From Pantoea trifolii (GTDB lineage: Bacteria; Pseudomonadota; Gammaproteobacteria; Enterobacterales; Enterobacteriaceae), in the NCBI RefSeq assembly GCF_024506435.1, contig NZ_JANIET010000001.1, positions 620,001 through 684,000 on the forward strand: a DNA stretch of 64,000 bases. The letters are read 5' to 3'. The notes beneath the pieces are model-generated. The model was not told the origin of the DNA. It did no database searches and saw only the letters and a list, made by a program, of their open reading frames with translations. Shown in pieces: positions 20,919 through 28,344 of this stretch. Within the stretch, counting starts at the first letter, position 1, and every line of letters starts with the position of its first letter. The translations under genes were made by a program, and so were the position numbers.

Positions 20919-21388
20919 TTTACACCTTTCTTAGGAAAATCAAGCAGATAGGAAACATACTCTATCTTTCTTGCCCCTAAAAATTGTCTTAACTCTTTCC
21001 CGTATAAAAGCCACTGCGTTTGTTAATGGCTTTGGTATGTTATCACGCTGTGGCAAGTAGTTACCAGGCTCAACCTTGTACTGCTGTTCCCTTTGAAGCC
21101 GGAAGATGTGCCAGCATCTCTAAACCTTATACCAAGACACGATTGATCACACGCATTTAAGCCCGATGTGCGGCCTTATGGCTGCGTAAACAGGTCTATG
21201 GTGGTATATGCCCCGGTAGCTACAGATCCGGCTCTACCAGCGTCTCAGCCACGCTCCTAACGGTACACGGTTATCCTGATAAGGTGTGGTCATTCTGGAC
21301 AATTGATGAAGTCGCTACGCTCCGCTTGTTGCCTTACCACCAACGGGGCTTTATGGCTGCTATTGTCTAAAAAATAGCTTTGATATTA
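20919..21388. other. gene-free left end of the island
   Basis: 470 bp between leuX and the first island gene. I see no convincing gene. A 7 bp inverted repeat, AAAGCCA...TGGCTTT (21007-21033), is the clearest structure. Integrase arm sites would be expected near here, but I cannot identify them. Confidence 0.5.
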
Positions 21389-21595
21389 TTATTCCTTGTT
21401 AGTCTTTTTTAAGAGCTTAAGGTGGTTGGCGATAGCCTTTGCGATCTCCTCCTTCATCTTTAAGCCCCTAGCGCCACACTCCGCTTTAAACGTCCTGTAT
21501 AGCTCTAAATCAATCTCAGCGCTGATCTTGAACAGCTTAGCCTTTGCTAATTCGTCTGCCGTAAGCGGGTGATAGTACTCTTTCTTCTGTGTCAC
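21389..21595 (-). CDS. ribbon-helix-helix protein (partition or repressor type)
   Basis: 68-aa basic protein. After a flexible N-terminus, LFKISAEIDLELYRTFKAECGARGLKMKEEIAKAIANHLK fits a ribbon-helix-helix DNA-binding fold: one strand and two helices, as in ParG/Arc-like proteins. The frame opens at a TTG at 21610, but GGAGGG covers that spot and lies correctly before a GTG at 21595, which is chosen. It could be a repressor or a partition centromere-binding protein. No ParA partner is present. A terminator at 21633-21657 separates it from the genes to its right. Confidence 0.7.
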   Translation of the reverse strand: MTQKKEYYHPLTADELAKAKLFKISAEIDLELYRTFKAECGARGLKMKEEIAKAIANHLKLLKKTNKE

Positions 21596-21632
21596 TGGCT
21601 TACCCTCCAAAGATGTTTAGAGATAAGGATAC

Positions 21633-21657
21633 AAAAAAGGCCAGCACGATGCCAGCC
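21633..21657 (-). terminator. intrinsic terminator of the envelope module
   Basis: On the minus strand GGCTGGC-ATCGT-GCTGGCC pairs over 7 bp with two G-T pairs and is followed by TTTTTT. It ends transcription coming from 22.8-21.7 kb before the ribbon-helix-helix gene. Confidence 0.6.
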
Positions 21658-21727
21658 CTCTAAAATGTATTGAAAACATTGTCTAAAAGCTTTCAATAAA
21701 AGCATTAATTCATTGAGTTTGGGCTTC

Positions 21728-21889
21728 TTAATCTCTTATGAGCATAATAAACGCGATGAACTGTACTACCAGGAGCACAGCGGCTATCCGCTTAGCCCAC
21801 ATATTCTTAGTCAACTGCGACAACCAAGACCGCAGCACAATGTTGCGATAGCTTCTTTTCCACTGTTTCCGAGCGCTGAGCATCTTCAT
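21728..21889 (-). CDS. small basic single-span membrane protein
   Basis: 53 aa from an ATG at 21889 preceded by AAGGA. The N-terminal half is basic (KQWKRSYRNIVLRSW) and the C-terminal half is a membrane span (RIAAVLLVVQFIAFIMLI). The 5' end overlaps the neighbouring secreted-protein gene by 83 bp in another frame. The nested arrangement recalls phage spanin pairs, but no lipobox is present, so that identity is not supported. Function unknown. Confidence 0.5.
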   Translation of the reverse strand: MKMLSARKQWKRSYRNIVLRSWLSQLTKNMWAKRIAAVLLVVQFIAFIMLIRD

Positions 21890-22028
21890 AAAAACATATC
21901 CTTTTGTTGTCGGTTTCAAACTCATCTACAAGCTGTAATGTCTTCTGCTGGTAGGCGTTGGCATCGATGGTGAACAACATTCCGACAAGGAATACCAACG
22001 CACAGCCTCTTACCTGGTGACTTTTCAT
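21807..22028 (-). CDS. small secreted cysteine-containing protein
   Basis: 73 aa with a signal peptide (VRGCALVFLVGMLFTIDANA) followed by a short mature part containing two cysteines (RICFYEDAQ and SQHCAAVLVV). I do not recognise a family. It is part of a minus-strand run with a Rap1a-like protein and a lipoprotein, all aimed at the periplasm, and its 3' end overlaps the small membrane-protein gene. Confidence 0.55.
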   Translation of the reverse strand: MKSHQVRGCALVFLVGMLFTIDANAYQQKTLQLVDEFETDNKRICFYEDAQRSETVEKKLSQHCAAVLVVAVD

Positions 22029-22095
22029 TATGCCAACCTTTATAGATCTAAAGATCTTATGGGTGGAGGGAAATCGTTAGATAACCCTGTTTATG

Positions 22096-22422
22096 TTACT
22101 TGCAACTGTATTCAAGCATAAGAATACGTCTGATCATCTCTGAGGCTGACAGGCTATATAATTCGCTATGTCGTATAATGGAATAAGCCGCAGTGTTAAC
22201 GATCTCCCCATTGGTAATCTTGTCAGGTAGGCAAAGCATTTGCGGCATATTTTCCAATGTACCTATAACATAACCGTAAAAATACCCATCATCCCAAGTA
22301 GGTGCAGATTGCGCTACCATCCCTTTAGCTACTTTTACGAGGTCAGAGGTGCTTATTGCAGAAGCTGGAGCACTTGCCAGAGACAGTGCAACCGCTGCAC
22401 CTGTAAATAAACGTTTAATCAC
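22096..22422 (-). CDS. Rap1a/Tai-like secreted immunity-type protein
   Basis: 108-aa precursor with a signal peptide (MIKRLFTGAAVALSLASAPASA). The mature part matches the Rap1a/Tai pattern: GYFYGYVIGTLENMPQMLCLPDKITNGEIVN, then a helix and a C-terminal MLEYSCK. Rap1a-type proteins in Serratia neutralise type VI amidase effectors in the periplasm, but homologues are also common in phages without a proven role. The GTG at 22422, preceded by AAGGAATGGGAA, is the start. It follows the lipoprotein gene by 12 bp, so the two are co-transcribed. Confidence 0.72.
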   Translation of the reverse strand: MIKRLFTGAAVALSLASAPASAISTSDLVKVAKGMVAQSAPTWDDGYFYGYVIGTLENMPQMLCLPDKITNGEIVNTAAYSIIRHSELYSLSASEMIRRILMLEYSCK

Positions 22423-22434
22423 TTCCCATTCCTT

Positions 22435-22809
22435 TTACTTACAGTGGTTCGCGCTGCCTACTGCATAGCCGCCGCTTTTCAGTTCGGATTTGATGTAATA
22501 AGCCATTGTCTGATCATTCTTCAATGGCTCTTTGTCCCACACTCGGAAGCGGTTCCCATTAGGCAACTTCACCCACTGATCGCCGTCTGAGAACGTCACC
22601 AGCATAACGGCGGGTAGCGTGGAATACGTCTTACCGTCATACGTAGCTACAAACCTACACACAGACACGTTAACGATCCGCACGGTAGACGCTGGAGCCT
22701 GCTCTACCGGAGCCGCTACAGGCGCTGGCACTTGCACATAACGAGTCACACAGCCAGAAAGCAACAGAGAACCAAAAACAGCCAAAGACGCAATAATCTT
22801 AACTTTCAT
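22435..22809 (-). CDS. small lipoprotein of the island
   Basis: 124-aa precursor with a lipobox LLLSGC at about residues 15-20 and a Pro/Ala-rich linker (VPAPVAAPVEQAPAS). The globular part contains CRFVATYDGKTYSTLPAVMLVTFSDGDQWVKLPNGNRFRVWD and a C-terminal cysteine. It is probably anchored in the envelope with the co-transcribed Rap1a-like protein. Phage-borne lipoproteins often alter surface receptors or exclude other phages, and that role is only inferred here. Confidence 0.65.
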   Translation of the reverse strand: MKVKIIASLAVFGSLLLSGCVTRYVQVPAPVAAPVEQAPASTVRIVNVSVCRFVATYDGKTYSTLPAVMLVTFSDGDQWVKLPNGNRFRVWDKEPLKNDQTMAYYIKSELKSGGYAVGSANHCK

Positions 22810-22954
22810 CTAATACCCTTTTCATTTCTAAGTTTATAGTTTGGTTTACTTTTACAATCAAAACAATAAGTAATGCAGTTATCATCCTCATTGTTGTTTG
22901 GAGGGTATCTCCAGATATTTCTAAAGTTATTGCAACTTCTCTTATGTAAACCCC

Positions 22955-23512
22955 TTAGATTTCAATGTGTGACACTGCAATGCCTGCACTTTTAGCACTT
23001 AGCTTTAGATAAGCTTTGGTACTCTGGAAGTTAGTGTGATTCAGAAGATCGCTAACCTGTGCTAAGTCTCTTGTCTTATCTAGCACCTGTGTAGCGCCAT
23101 ACTTGCGGAAGCTGTGAGCGCTGATTGTTCCTTCAATACCTAACTTTGTTGCCACCTTCTTGATCGACGTTGAGACGTATACGCGGCTTACTGGCGTATC
23201 CTTTTTGCAGCGGTTGCCCTTGCCAGCAAAGATAAACGTGTCTTTGGGGTAGGCCGCACGACGATTAGCCACCATAGCCAGGATTGAGGCTGGCAGGTTT
23301 TCAATCTCCTTTTTCTTCCCTGTCTTCTGCTCTACGATCTTCAACGTACCGCGCTCAAAGTCGCTGTAACGTAGGTTGATTGCATCTGACACACGGAGCA
23401 GACACACAGCCATAACACGGCACACATCAGCTACTAAATCGTTTCCTTGCTGTTCCAGTTCCTCAATGATTGCCTTTGTCTCGCTCACTTCTAAAATTGC
23501 TGCTGCTTTCAT
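22955..23512 (-). CDS. short tyrosine recombinase (catalytic domain only)
   Basis: 185-aa site-specific recombinase, close in size to fimbrial-type FimB/FimE enzymes and lacking an N-terminal core-binding domain. Active-site blocks are LLRVSDAINLRYSDF (Arg I), SAHSFRKYGAT (His-x-x-Arg), LLNHTNF (second His) and STKAYLKL (Tyr). A second, full-length integrase lies at the other end, so this one may resolve multimers, invert DNA or assist excision. It faces away from the long gene-free region. Confidence 0.85.
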   Translation of the reverse strand: MKAAAILEVSETKAIIEELEQQGNDLVADVCRVMAVCLLRVSDAINLRYSDFERGTLKIVEQKTGKKKEIENLPASILAMVANRRAAYPKDTFIFAGKGNRCKKDTPVSRVYVSTSIKKVATKLGIEGTISAHSFRKYGATQVLDKTRDLAQVSDLLNHTNFQSTKAYLKLSAKSAGIAVSHIEI

Positions 23513-23796
23513 TCTTATTTACTCCTGTGTTGATTTGATAAGTAGGAGGCTACATTGGCTTTAAATAGATGTAAAGATCTTTTTTTGGGTATGCGTATAA
23601 CGACAGCAATATCGTCTACACTCATTCACCCCCACGCCAGGGAGAAGGGAAGATAGCCGCACAAGGATGTGTAATTTATCAAGCGCACTTATTGAGTGCC
23701 GGAACGGATTTCAAAGGGGCGGGGGGATCTGACATTCCAAGCGCCGCAAATATCACTCACATTATTATTTCAATCGAAATTATTTTGTCGCAATAC

Positions 23797-23825
23797 TGCA
23801 TAAACACTGCATAAACCTTGCATAA
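23797..23825. repeat. three TGCATAA direct repeats at 11 bp spacing
   Basis: TGCATAA occurs at 23797, 23808 and 23819, in phase with one DNA turn. This is typical of iteron-like binding arrays for an initiator or repressor. Single copies recur at 24757, and the motif forms half of the palindromes at 28733 and 29174. Confidence 0.6.
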
Positions 23826-23894
23826 GTTGGTTAGTGAGGTAGGCCCATTGCACGTAACAAGCGGGAAGCCTTGCTATTGCTGGGTTTGTTGAGT

Positions 23895-23926
23895 CTAGTT
23901 AACACAATCTATATAAAGTTAACTAG
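23895..23926. promoter_or_regulatory. 9 bp inverted repeat, possible operator or recombination site
   Basis: CTAGTTAAC (23895-23903) and GTTAACTAG (23918-23926) are perfect inverted copies separated by 14 bp of A+T-rich DNA. The form suits a dimeric regulator or tyrosine recombinase core. Nothing in the sequence decides between these. Confidence 0.4.
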
Positions 23927-24337
23927 TGATTCAGCCCCGATCAGGGGCCACCACCTTGCACATAATAGTAACATACTGCGATTAATAGTGTCGTTATGAA
24001 ACTATCACGCTTTGGTCAGAAACCAGGCAAGAAATCACGCTTTTTTCAGCTTTACTTTTAAAGTTAAAAACTCGTTCAGCAAAAGCCACTATAAGTGCAT
24101 ATTGTGGGGCAAAGTACTTTCATTCTACTTTCAGACATTGAGCTTAAGCCTTGCTGTGTGCGGCTTGTAGTGCTGTTGTGTAATTATGTCAGATGTAAGG
24201 GGATCTGTGTGGGGCAAGGTATTGGGCAAGAGTAAGGCTTACATTGGGGCATATATAGACTGATTATCGACTAAATAACGAAAGAATATTAATCAAGGTG
24301 TTTTAGATGTGTTTTGCAGGTGTTTTAGGTGACTAAC

Positions 24338-24466
24338 CCCCCATCAGTCTGATACCCCCATCAGAATTATACCCCTACCCCCATCAATCTGATACCCCAC
24401 CCCCATCAAATCAATACCCAATAAGAATAACTATAATAATAAACATAAGAATATATCTTTTATATG
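24338..24466. other. putative replication origin: iterons plus A+T-rich tract
   Basis: Four related direct repeats of the form CCCCATCA..(TGA)TACCC start near 24339, 24356, 24379 and 24401, at 17-23 bp spacing. They are followed at once by ~45 bp of almost only A and T (24420-24466). Iterons beside an unwinding-prone tract are the classic layout of plasmid and satellite origins. A winged-helix initiator candidate is encoded 1.1 kb downstream (25584). I see no clear DnaA box. Confidence 0.5.
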
Positions 24467-25164
24467 TTCTTTAGGCGGTTATCCCGCCTAATGATCTTAC
24501 GCTGCCGCGTACCAGGTCAACTAATGGGCCTGCGGTTGTTACCGTTGGCTGTTTGTTCTATCTGTTCAGCTACCCGCTGAAATACTTCCTGATCATCTAC
24601 TACGTGCAATGCCTACGGCAATAGCGAAGCTATGCCAGTATGGGTAAGAACCTGTCACGCTACGCTACCACGTTCAAACCTGCCCTAACTCCAACCTTCA
24701 ACAAACAACAAACTAAAGTTTGTATGTCTGTCTTAGTCTGGTGAGTGCAGGCTCTTTGCATAAGTGTATGTGCTGCCCGTAGGGTGGAGAGTCTCCACAG
24801 CACAAGATCTTATAGAGGAAAGTTTCTTGAAATTATCAAAAGGGGCTTTAGATAAATTAGGGAAACTTTTATAAGTTCAGAAATATTATCTAAAGGTGCT
24901 TTCTAATAATAAAAATGAACTTTTCACTACGTGAAGCCGGAAAACAAACCTGTTTAAGTGTTGCATCTTCCTGTGTGGCTTCACTGGAGCGATTCTAAGC
25001 CCACCTGAGAGGCTTCCTAATACGTTTCCTCATCTTTGCTGTTACAGAGGCTTAGAGAGCGTTACAGGAGGTGTTAAGATGGTAAGATAATTACATAAAG
25101 TGCTTGCACTCAGAAGCTAAGTTGTGCTATATTACCTCACTTGAAAAAATATTAAATAAATCTA

Positions 25165-25193
25165 TTGACAATGTACCTTTATTAGGATACAAT
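25165..25193 (+). promoter_or_regulatory. near-consensus promoter of the small-gene operon
   Basis: -35 TTGACA (25165-25170), 17 bp spacer, -10 TACAAT (25188-25193). Transcripts would start near 25200 and meet a terminator hairpin after about 55 nt, so productive transcription probably needs read-through or antitermination. Confidence 0.75.
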
Positions 25194-25226
25194 GGAGATA
25201 TAGACCAAAGAAACTGTTTTACAATG

Positions 25227-25257
25227 CACTGCCAGCTAAGTAGCTGGGCGGTGTTTT
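25227..25257 (+). terminator. leader terminator or attenuator before the small-gene operon
   Basis: CACTGCCAGCT-AAGT-AGCTGGGCGGTG forms a stem of about 11 pairs with one bulge and one G-T pair, followed by TTTTCCTGTTT. It lies between the promoter at 25165 and the first gene at 25308. It could alternatively mark the 3' end of a ~57-nt small RNA. Confidence 0.6.
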
Positions 25258-25307
25258 CCTGTTTCTAAATTGACACTAACACTAACTACACAAGGAGCAT
25301 CTGACCA

Positions 25308-25529
25308 ATGCCAACACGACTACCACAGGGCGGCAAGCCTAGAAAATACATCGACAGCAATCACGTATTCATTCTTATTGCTAACGCGAAAGATCCAGAT
25401 GCAGAGGCAAAGAAAATTCTCAACACTGCTAAGGTTGCTAATCAGCGTGGAAATACAGACTATGCAAAAATGTTACGTCACGGTGTAAACCTTTATCGCG
25501 CTAAAAAGCTCGTAGAAGCTAACGCATAA
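25308..25529 (+). CDS. island hypothetical protein, 73 aa, basic
   Basis: First gene of the plus-strand operon, with AAGGAG ten bases before the ATG. The product is small and basic (LPQGGKPRKYIDSN..., LNTAKVANQRGNTDYAKMLRHGVNLYRAKKLVEAN), mostly helical in its C-terminal half. No family is recognised; a nucleic-acid-binding role would fit the charge. An overlapping frame from 25270 has no ribosome site. Confidence 0.65.
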   Translation: MPTRLPQGGKPRKYIDSNHVFILIANAKDPDAEAKKILNTAKVANQRGNTDYAKMLRHGVNLYRAKKLVEANA

Positions 25530-25583
25530 TAAAGGGAGGGGCTAGCGCAATGAGGAGAGCTATCACCCACAAGGAAAAACACA

Positions 25584-26186
25584 ATGACAAGTACCGGATT
25601 TTTAATGATGCCTAATAACATTATGGCGATCAAAGAAGTAACCCATAACGGGAAGCAGCACAAACTAACGTTTCAAACTAAAGGCGTTTATTGTTACCTG
25701 TCATCACTATCTGATTCTTTCGAAATGGTTCGCCCGTCGATGCAGGGGATCGCAGATTGGTTAGGACTGACTGACGAACAGGCCGCACGTAGAGAGGTCA
25801 AGAAGCTGGCAGATGCCGGACTGATTGAGATCATTTCACGCCCTGGAACATCCAACGCTTTTATAGTGAAGCCGTTCCCTGTAGAGCAGCCAGAAACGCA
25901 ACAGGAAGTCACACAGCAGCCTGAAACAGTGCAGGACGTACAAACGCCAGCGCCAGCATTAGAAGCCGTTACAGAGAAACACAGCGATTGTGATGATGAC
26001 ATTATCCCCGAACTGATGCACGGTTATAGCGCCCCTGTAAGATCTTTACATCTAGGAGAAACTGTAACGCCGCTTCGCACTACAGCCGCAGAAAATGACG
26101 CATTAGAAGACGCGAAACGCCGCGTAGCAAACAATAAAACACCGCTTATCACACCCCCACATAAAGAGGATGACGAGCCATTTTAA
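25584..26186 (+). CDS. winged-helix replication-initiator-like protein
   Basis: 200 aa. Residues ~5-90 form a winged helix: GFLMMPNNIMAIKEV, FQTKGVYCYLSSLSDSFEMVRPSMQGIADWLGLTDEQAARREVKKLADAGLIEII. This is the pattern of HTH_36/RepA-like N-terminal domains found in plasmid and phage replication proteins. The rest is a long Gln/Pro/Glu-rich linker and a C-terminal acidic tail ending in DDEPF, similar to the DDxPF tail that binds host single-strand binding protein partners. It is downstream of the iteron region, which makes it the best initiator candidate. Confidence 0.65.
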   Translation: MTSTGFLMMPNNIMAIKEVTHNGKQHKLTFQTKGVYCYLSSLSDSFEMVRPSMQGIADWLGLTDEQAARREVKKLADAGLIEIISRPGTSNAFIVKPFPVEQPETQQEVTQQPETVQDVQTPAPALEAVTEKHSDCDDDIIPELMHGYSAPVRSLHLGETVTPLRTTAAENDALEDAKRRVANNKTPLITPPHKEDDEPF

Positions 26187-26204
26187 ATAAAAGGAATAAC
26201 AACA

Positions 26205-26504
26205 ATGATTTTAAGAAATGATAAGAAAGAAGAATATTTGATTCTTGCACCTAAGCAGGCCGAACTATTCCGCTTTATGGTAGAACAAACTGAACGTGCA
26301 AGATCATTAGAGAATGCTCTAGGGTATTTTGAGTTTACTATTAAAGACTACCTAGAAACACACAAAGGCACACAATCATATTTGTATAATGTCTTAAGCA
26401 AGCTAAAAGCCTTTGGTGCTATCCAGCATATTCCACGCGGTGCTTTACCTTCATATGTAAAAGTTAACCAGGGATTCACTTTGATTGAGGTATCAGAATG
26501 CTAA
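26205..26504 (+). CDS. island hypothetical protein, wHTH-like, 99 aa
   Basis: 99-aa product preceded by AAAGGA. The segment YFEFTIKDYLETHKGTQSYLYNVLSKLKAFGAIQHIPRGALPSYVKVN could form a winged helix, suggesting a regulator or replication accessory factor. I do not recognise a family. Its stop overlaps the next start by 7 bp, so the two are translationally coupled. Confidence 0.6.
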   Translation: MILRNDKKEEYLILAPKQAELFRFMVEQTERARSLENALGYFEFTIKDYLETHKGTQSYLYNVLSKLKAFGAIQHIPRGALPSYVKVNQGFTLIEVSEC

Positions 26505-26713
26505 CAACCGACAGACAGCTTTTTATCAGATATAACGAAGACAAGCACGAACAACACTTTATTCAGTATGCAGAAGAGTTAGGAGAAGACTTAGATCAAT
26601 GTGAATTGTTCTTTGATCATACCCCCGACAAAGTGCGAACCATTTTGAAGACACCTAATCACGGTAACTTTCTATTGGAGACTCTAATCAATGACAGCAA
26701 GAGAAGCAATTAA
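26498..26713 (+). CDS. island hypothetical protein, 71 aa
   Basis: Small acidic protein (FIRYNEDKHEQHFIQYAEELGEDLDQCELFFDHTPDKV...) of unknown family. It overlaps the preceding gene by 7 bp and the next by 23 bp. Its gene position, not its sequence, supports it. Confidence 0.55.
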   Translation: MLTTDRQLFIRYNEDKHEQHFIQYAEELGEDLDQCELFFDHTPDKVRTILKTPNHGNFLLETLINDSKRSN

Positions 26714-26873
26714 CTTGCATTATAAGTATTTGAGAGAAGACCTGAAAGGGACAGAAGAATACACAAACGACTTTTACAGAAGAAGTAATAAGAAAGGCAA
26801 TAAACTTTTCACCTTCTTTGTAAACGTAGAAACACAGAACTCTTATTACTATTGGACAGATTTAAATGACTAA
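26691..26873 (+). CDS. island hypothetical protein, 60 aa
   Basis: 60-aa product rich in Tyr, Asn and Lys (INLHYKYLREDLKGTEEYTND...SYYYWTDLND). No family recognised. Start and stop overlap both neighbours (23 and 8 bp), consistent with coupled translation in the operon. Confidence 0.5.
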   Translation: MTAREAINLHYKYLREDLKGTEEYTNDFYRRSNKKGNKLFTFFVNVETQNSYYYWTDLND

Positions 26874-27132
26874 CAAAGAACAGCATTACGATTGCTTACT
26901 AGCAGCTTTAGAAATGAAACGCATCAAAGAATCAGGAAACCACGGAACATATGAGAGTGCATTGTTTGGATTTGCTCTTAAGTATTCTGACTTATTCAAG
27001 AACGTTAGCAGTGATAGCAAGTTTGATTATGATCGCCTTATGCTTCTGAAAGAGCTAAGCAACATTCTACCGGATTATTTCGTAAACTTATTTGATGATA
27101 ATGGAGAGGTACACGCACATTATGTTAGTTGA
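26866..27132 (+). CDS. island hypothetical protein, 88 aa
   Basis: Helical 88-aa protein (HYDCLLAALEMKRIKESG..., LMLLKELSNILPDYFVNLFDDNGEVHAHYVS). No family recognised. It overlaps the preceding gene by 8 bp and the next by 11 bp. Confidence 0.55.
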   Translation: MTNKEQHYDCLLAALEMKRIKESGNHGTYESALFGFALKYSDLFKNVSSDSKFDYDRLMLLKELSNILPDYFVNLFDDNGEVHAHYVS

Positions 27133-27625
27133 TACACAGTTATTAGGATTTGTACGCCGTGCCATCTATGCAGATGCAACTAAGATTTCAGATGAGCAAC
27201 TATTAGAAATCATCAACCAATACTTTGAGAGTATCGGGAAACAGAATAACAAACGCTGCTTGATTCTATTCAACTCTATCTTATCTGCCCTTCAATACCT
27301 CGCTAACGTTTATAACATCGAACTAGCAGCCTCTACAGGAGGCGCTACAGAGCGAACGGAGAGAGTCGGACAGGTAGAATTAACAGCGAAGTATAACGAT
27401 AAAAACTTATACGCTGATAACCCCTGGCAGCGCCTTTATGATGCGTACTTTTACGGACGCACTCAGGTGATTGGTTGTCCTGTTCAAGCGAAAGCAACAG
27501 ATAACGTGCTAATCGGCGGCGTAGACCGTAGCGAGATCCACCGCGTGAAAGATAATTGCAACAGCGTAGATGGATTACAGGGACTTTATAATAAAAAGAG
27601 ACATTGGGATCTAAGACGTGTTTAA
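27122..27625 (+). CDS. island hypothetical protein, 167 aa
   Basis: The ATG at 27122 is chosen because GGAGAGG precedes it; an in-frame ATG at 27092 lies before that site. The N-terminal half is helical (LLGFVRRAIYADATKISDEQLLEIINQYFESIG), and the C-terminal half contains NPWQRLYDAYFYGRTQVIGCPVQAKATDN and ends YNKKRHWDLRRV. It is the second largest product of the operon and I do not recognise it. A packaging-interference or structural role is conceivable but unsupported. Confidence 0.6.
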   Translation: MLVDTQLLGFVRRAIYADATKISDEQLLEIINQYFESIGKQNNKRCLILFNSILSALQYLANVYNIELAASTGGATERTERVGQVELTAKYNDKNLYADNPWQRLYDAYFYGRTQVIGCPVQAKATDNVLIGGVDRSEIHRVKDNCNSVDGLQGLYNKKRHWDLRRV

Positions 27626-27995
27626 TAAATTTCGTACAGATAAAGTCCCTACTAAAGCAGAAACAACACTAGATGTTAACGTGATGAGGGCGAAGCAGAG
27701 ACGCAGGGTAAAAGGGGAAGATAAGAAAAGTTTACCCTCAGGATATGCACTGGTAACTATTGAAGAAGATAGCAAACCTCTTTCACAGGAAGAATATAAA
27801 GCCGTCTCTGATATTACATCTGTGAAAGGTGTTTATTATAAACCCCGCAAGACTAAAACAACAAAGCCTAACGGAATCAAACCGCACAAATGGGAAGCTT
27901 TGGGCTTTCCTAGTGCAGAAGATTACGAAGGTTGGTTGATGTTCAACTATAGACAGATTACAGAAGAGGAAATGTTAGATGACAAGATGCACTAA
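27618..27995 (+). CDS. island hypothetical protein, 125 aa, basic N-terminus
   Basis: 125 aa with a basic N-terminal half (VMRAKQRRRVKGEDKKSLPSG, YKPRKTKTTKPNGIKPHKWEALGFPSAEDYEGWLMFNYR) and an acidic tail. This charge split suggests nucleic-acid contact. No family recognised. It overlaps the preceding gene by 8 bp and the next by 17 bp. Confidence 0.55.
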   Translation: MFNKFRTDKVPTKAETTLDVNVMRAKQRRRVKGEDKKSLPSGYALVTIEEDSKPLSQEEYKAVSDITSVKGVYYKPRKTKTTKPNGIKPHKWEALGFPSAEDYEGWLMFNYRQITEEEMLDDKMH

Positions 27996-28344
27996 GAAAC
28001 CAAAAATGATCGACAGTGGAAAGATGAATAGCCTAGCCGCAAGACTTCAAACCCTAATAGAAAAAGACTTTCCCGACCTTGATAAAAAGTTGGAGAAGTT
28101 ACTGTTTACTTTTCCTGTTTTGGAAGGTGAGGAGCTAGAGAAAACAACGGGAGAGGTTCAGGATCTAGATATCTACATCGGGAAAGAATACGACGACATT
28201 ATACTAACTGCAAACGTCTGGCTTCAATCAGGAGAAATAACAGATCTGCAAAGTGACCATTTGAACTTAGTAGCTAATGACTTTTTAGCTGCTAGACAAG
28301 ATATTATTTTCAAGTACGGATTTGACCAACAGGAAACACAATAA
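27979..28344 (+). CDS. island hypothetical protein, 121 aa, acidic
   Basis: 121-aa protein, basic only at its N-terminus, otherwise acidic and helical (LIEKDFPDLDKKLEKLLFTFPVLEGEELE...). GAGGAA lies just before the start inside the previous gene. The stop shares one base with the next start. No family recognised. Confidence 0.55.
   Translation: MTRCTKKPKMIDSGKMNSLAARLQTLIEKDFPDLDKKLEKLLFTFPVLEGEELEKTTGEVQDLDIYIGKEYDDIILTANVWLQSGEITDLQSDHLNLVANDFLAARQDIIFKYGFDQQETQ

Larger units (their letters stand above)
23513..25164. other. 1.65 kb gene-free region of the island
   Basis: No open frame here looks like a gene. It holds three 11-bp-spaced TGCATAA repeats (23797-23825), a 9 bp inverted repeat CTAGTTAAC/GTTAACTAG (23895-23926), four CCCCATCA-type direct repeats (24338-24420) followed by a ~45 bp nearly pure A+T tract (24420-24466), a 7 bp hairpin TAGGCGG/CCGCCTA (24472-24490), another TGCATAA (24757), and AGATCT palindromes. 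The arrangement suggests a replication origin plus regulatory sites. Small RNAs could be present but cannot be shown. Confidence 0.55.

Noticed and set aside
21728..22028. Rz/Rz1 spanin pair
   Set aside because: Nested overlap is suggestive, but neither product has a lipobox or the spanin coiled-coil layout, and no endolysin is present.
24338..24420. Repeats as a CRISPR array
   Set aside because: Units are short, imperfect and 17-23 bp apart with no spacer-length unique sequence and no cas genes.
25270..25488. 72-codon frame overlapping the first small-gene product
   Set aside because: No ribosome site; the overlapping 25308 frame has AAGGAG at proper distance.
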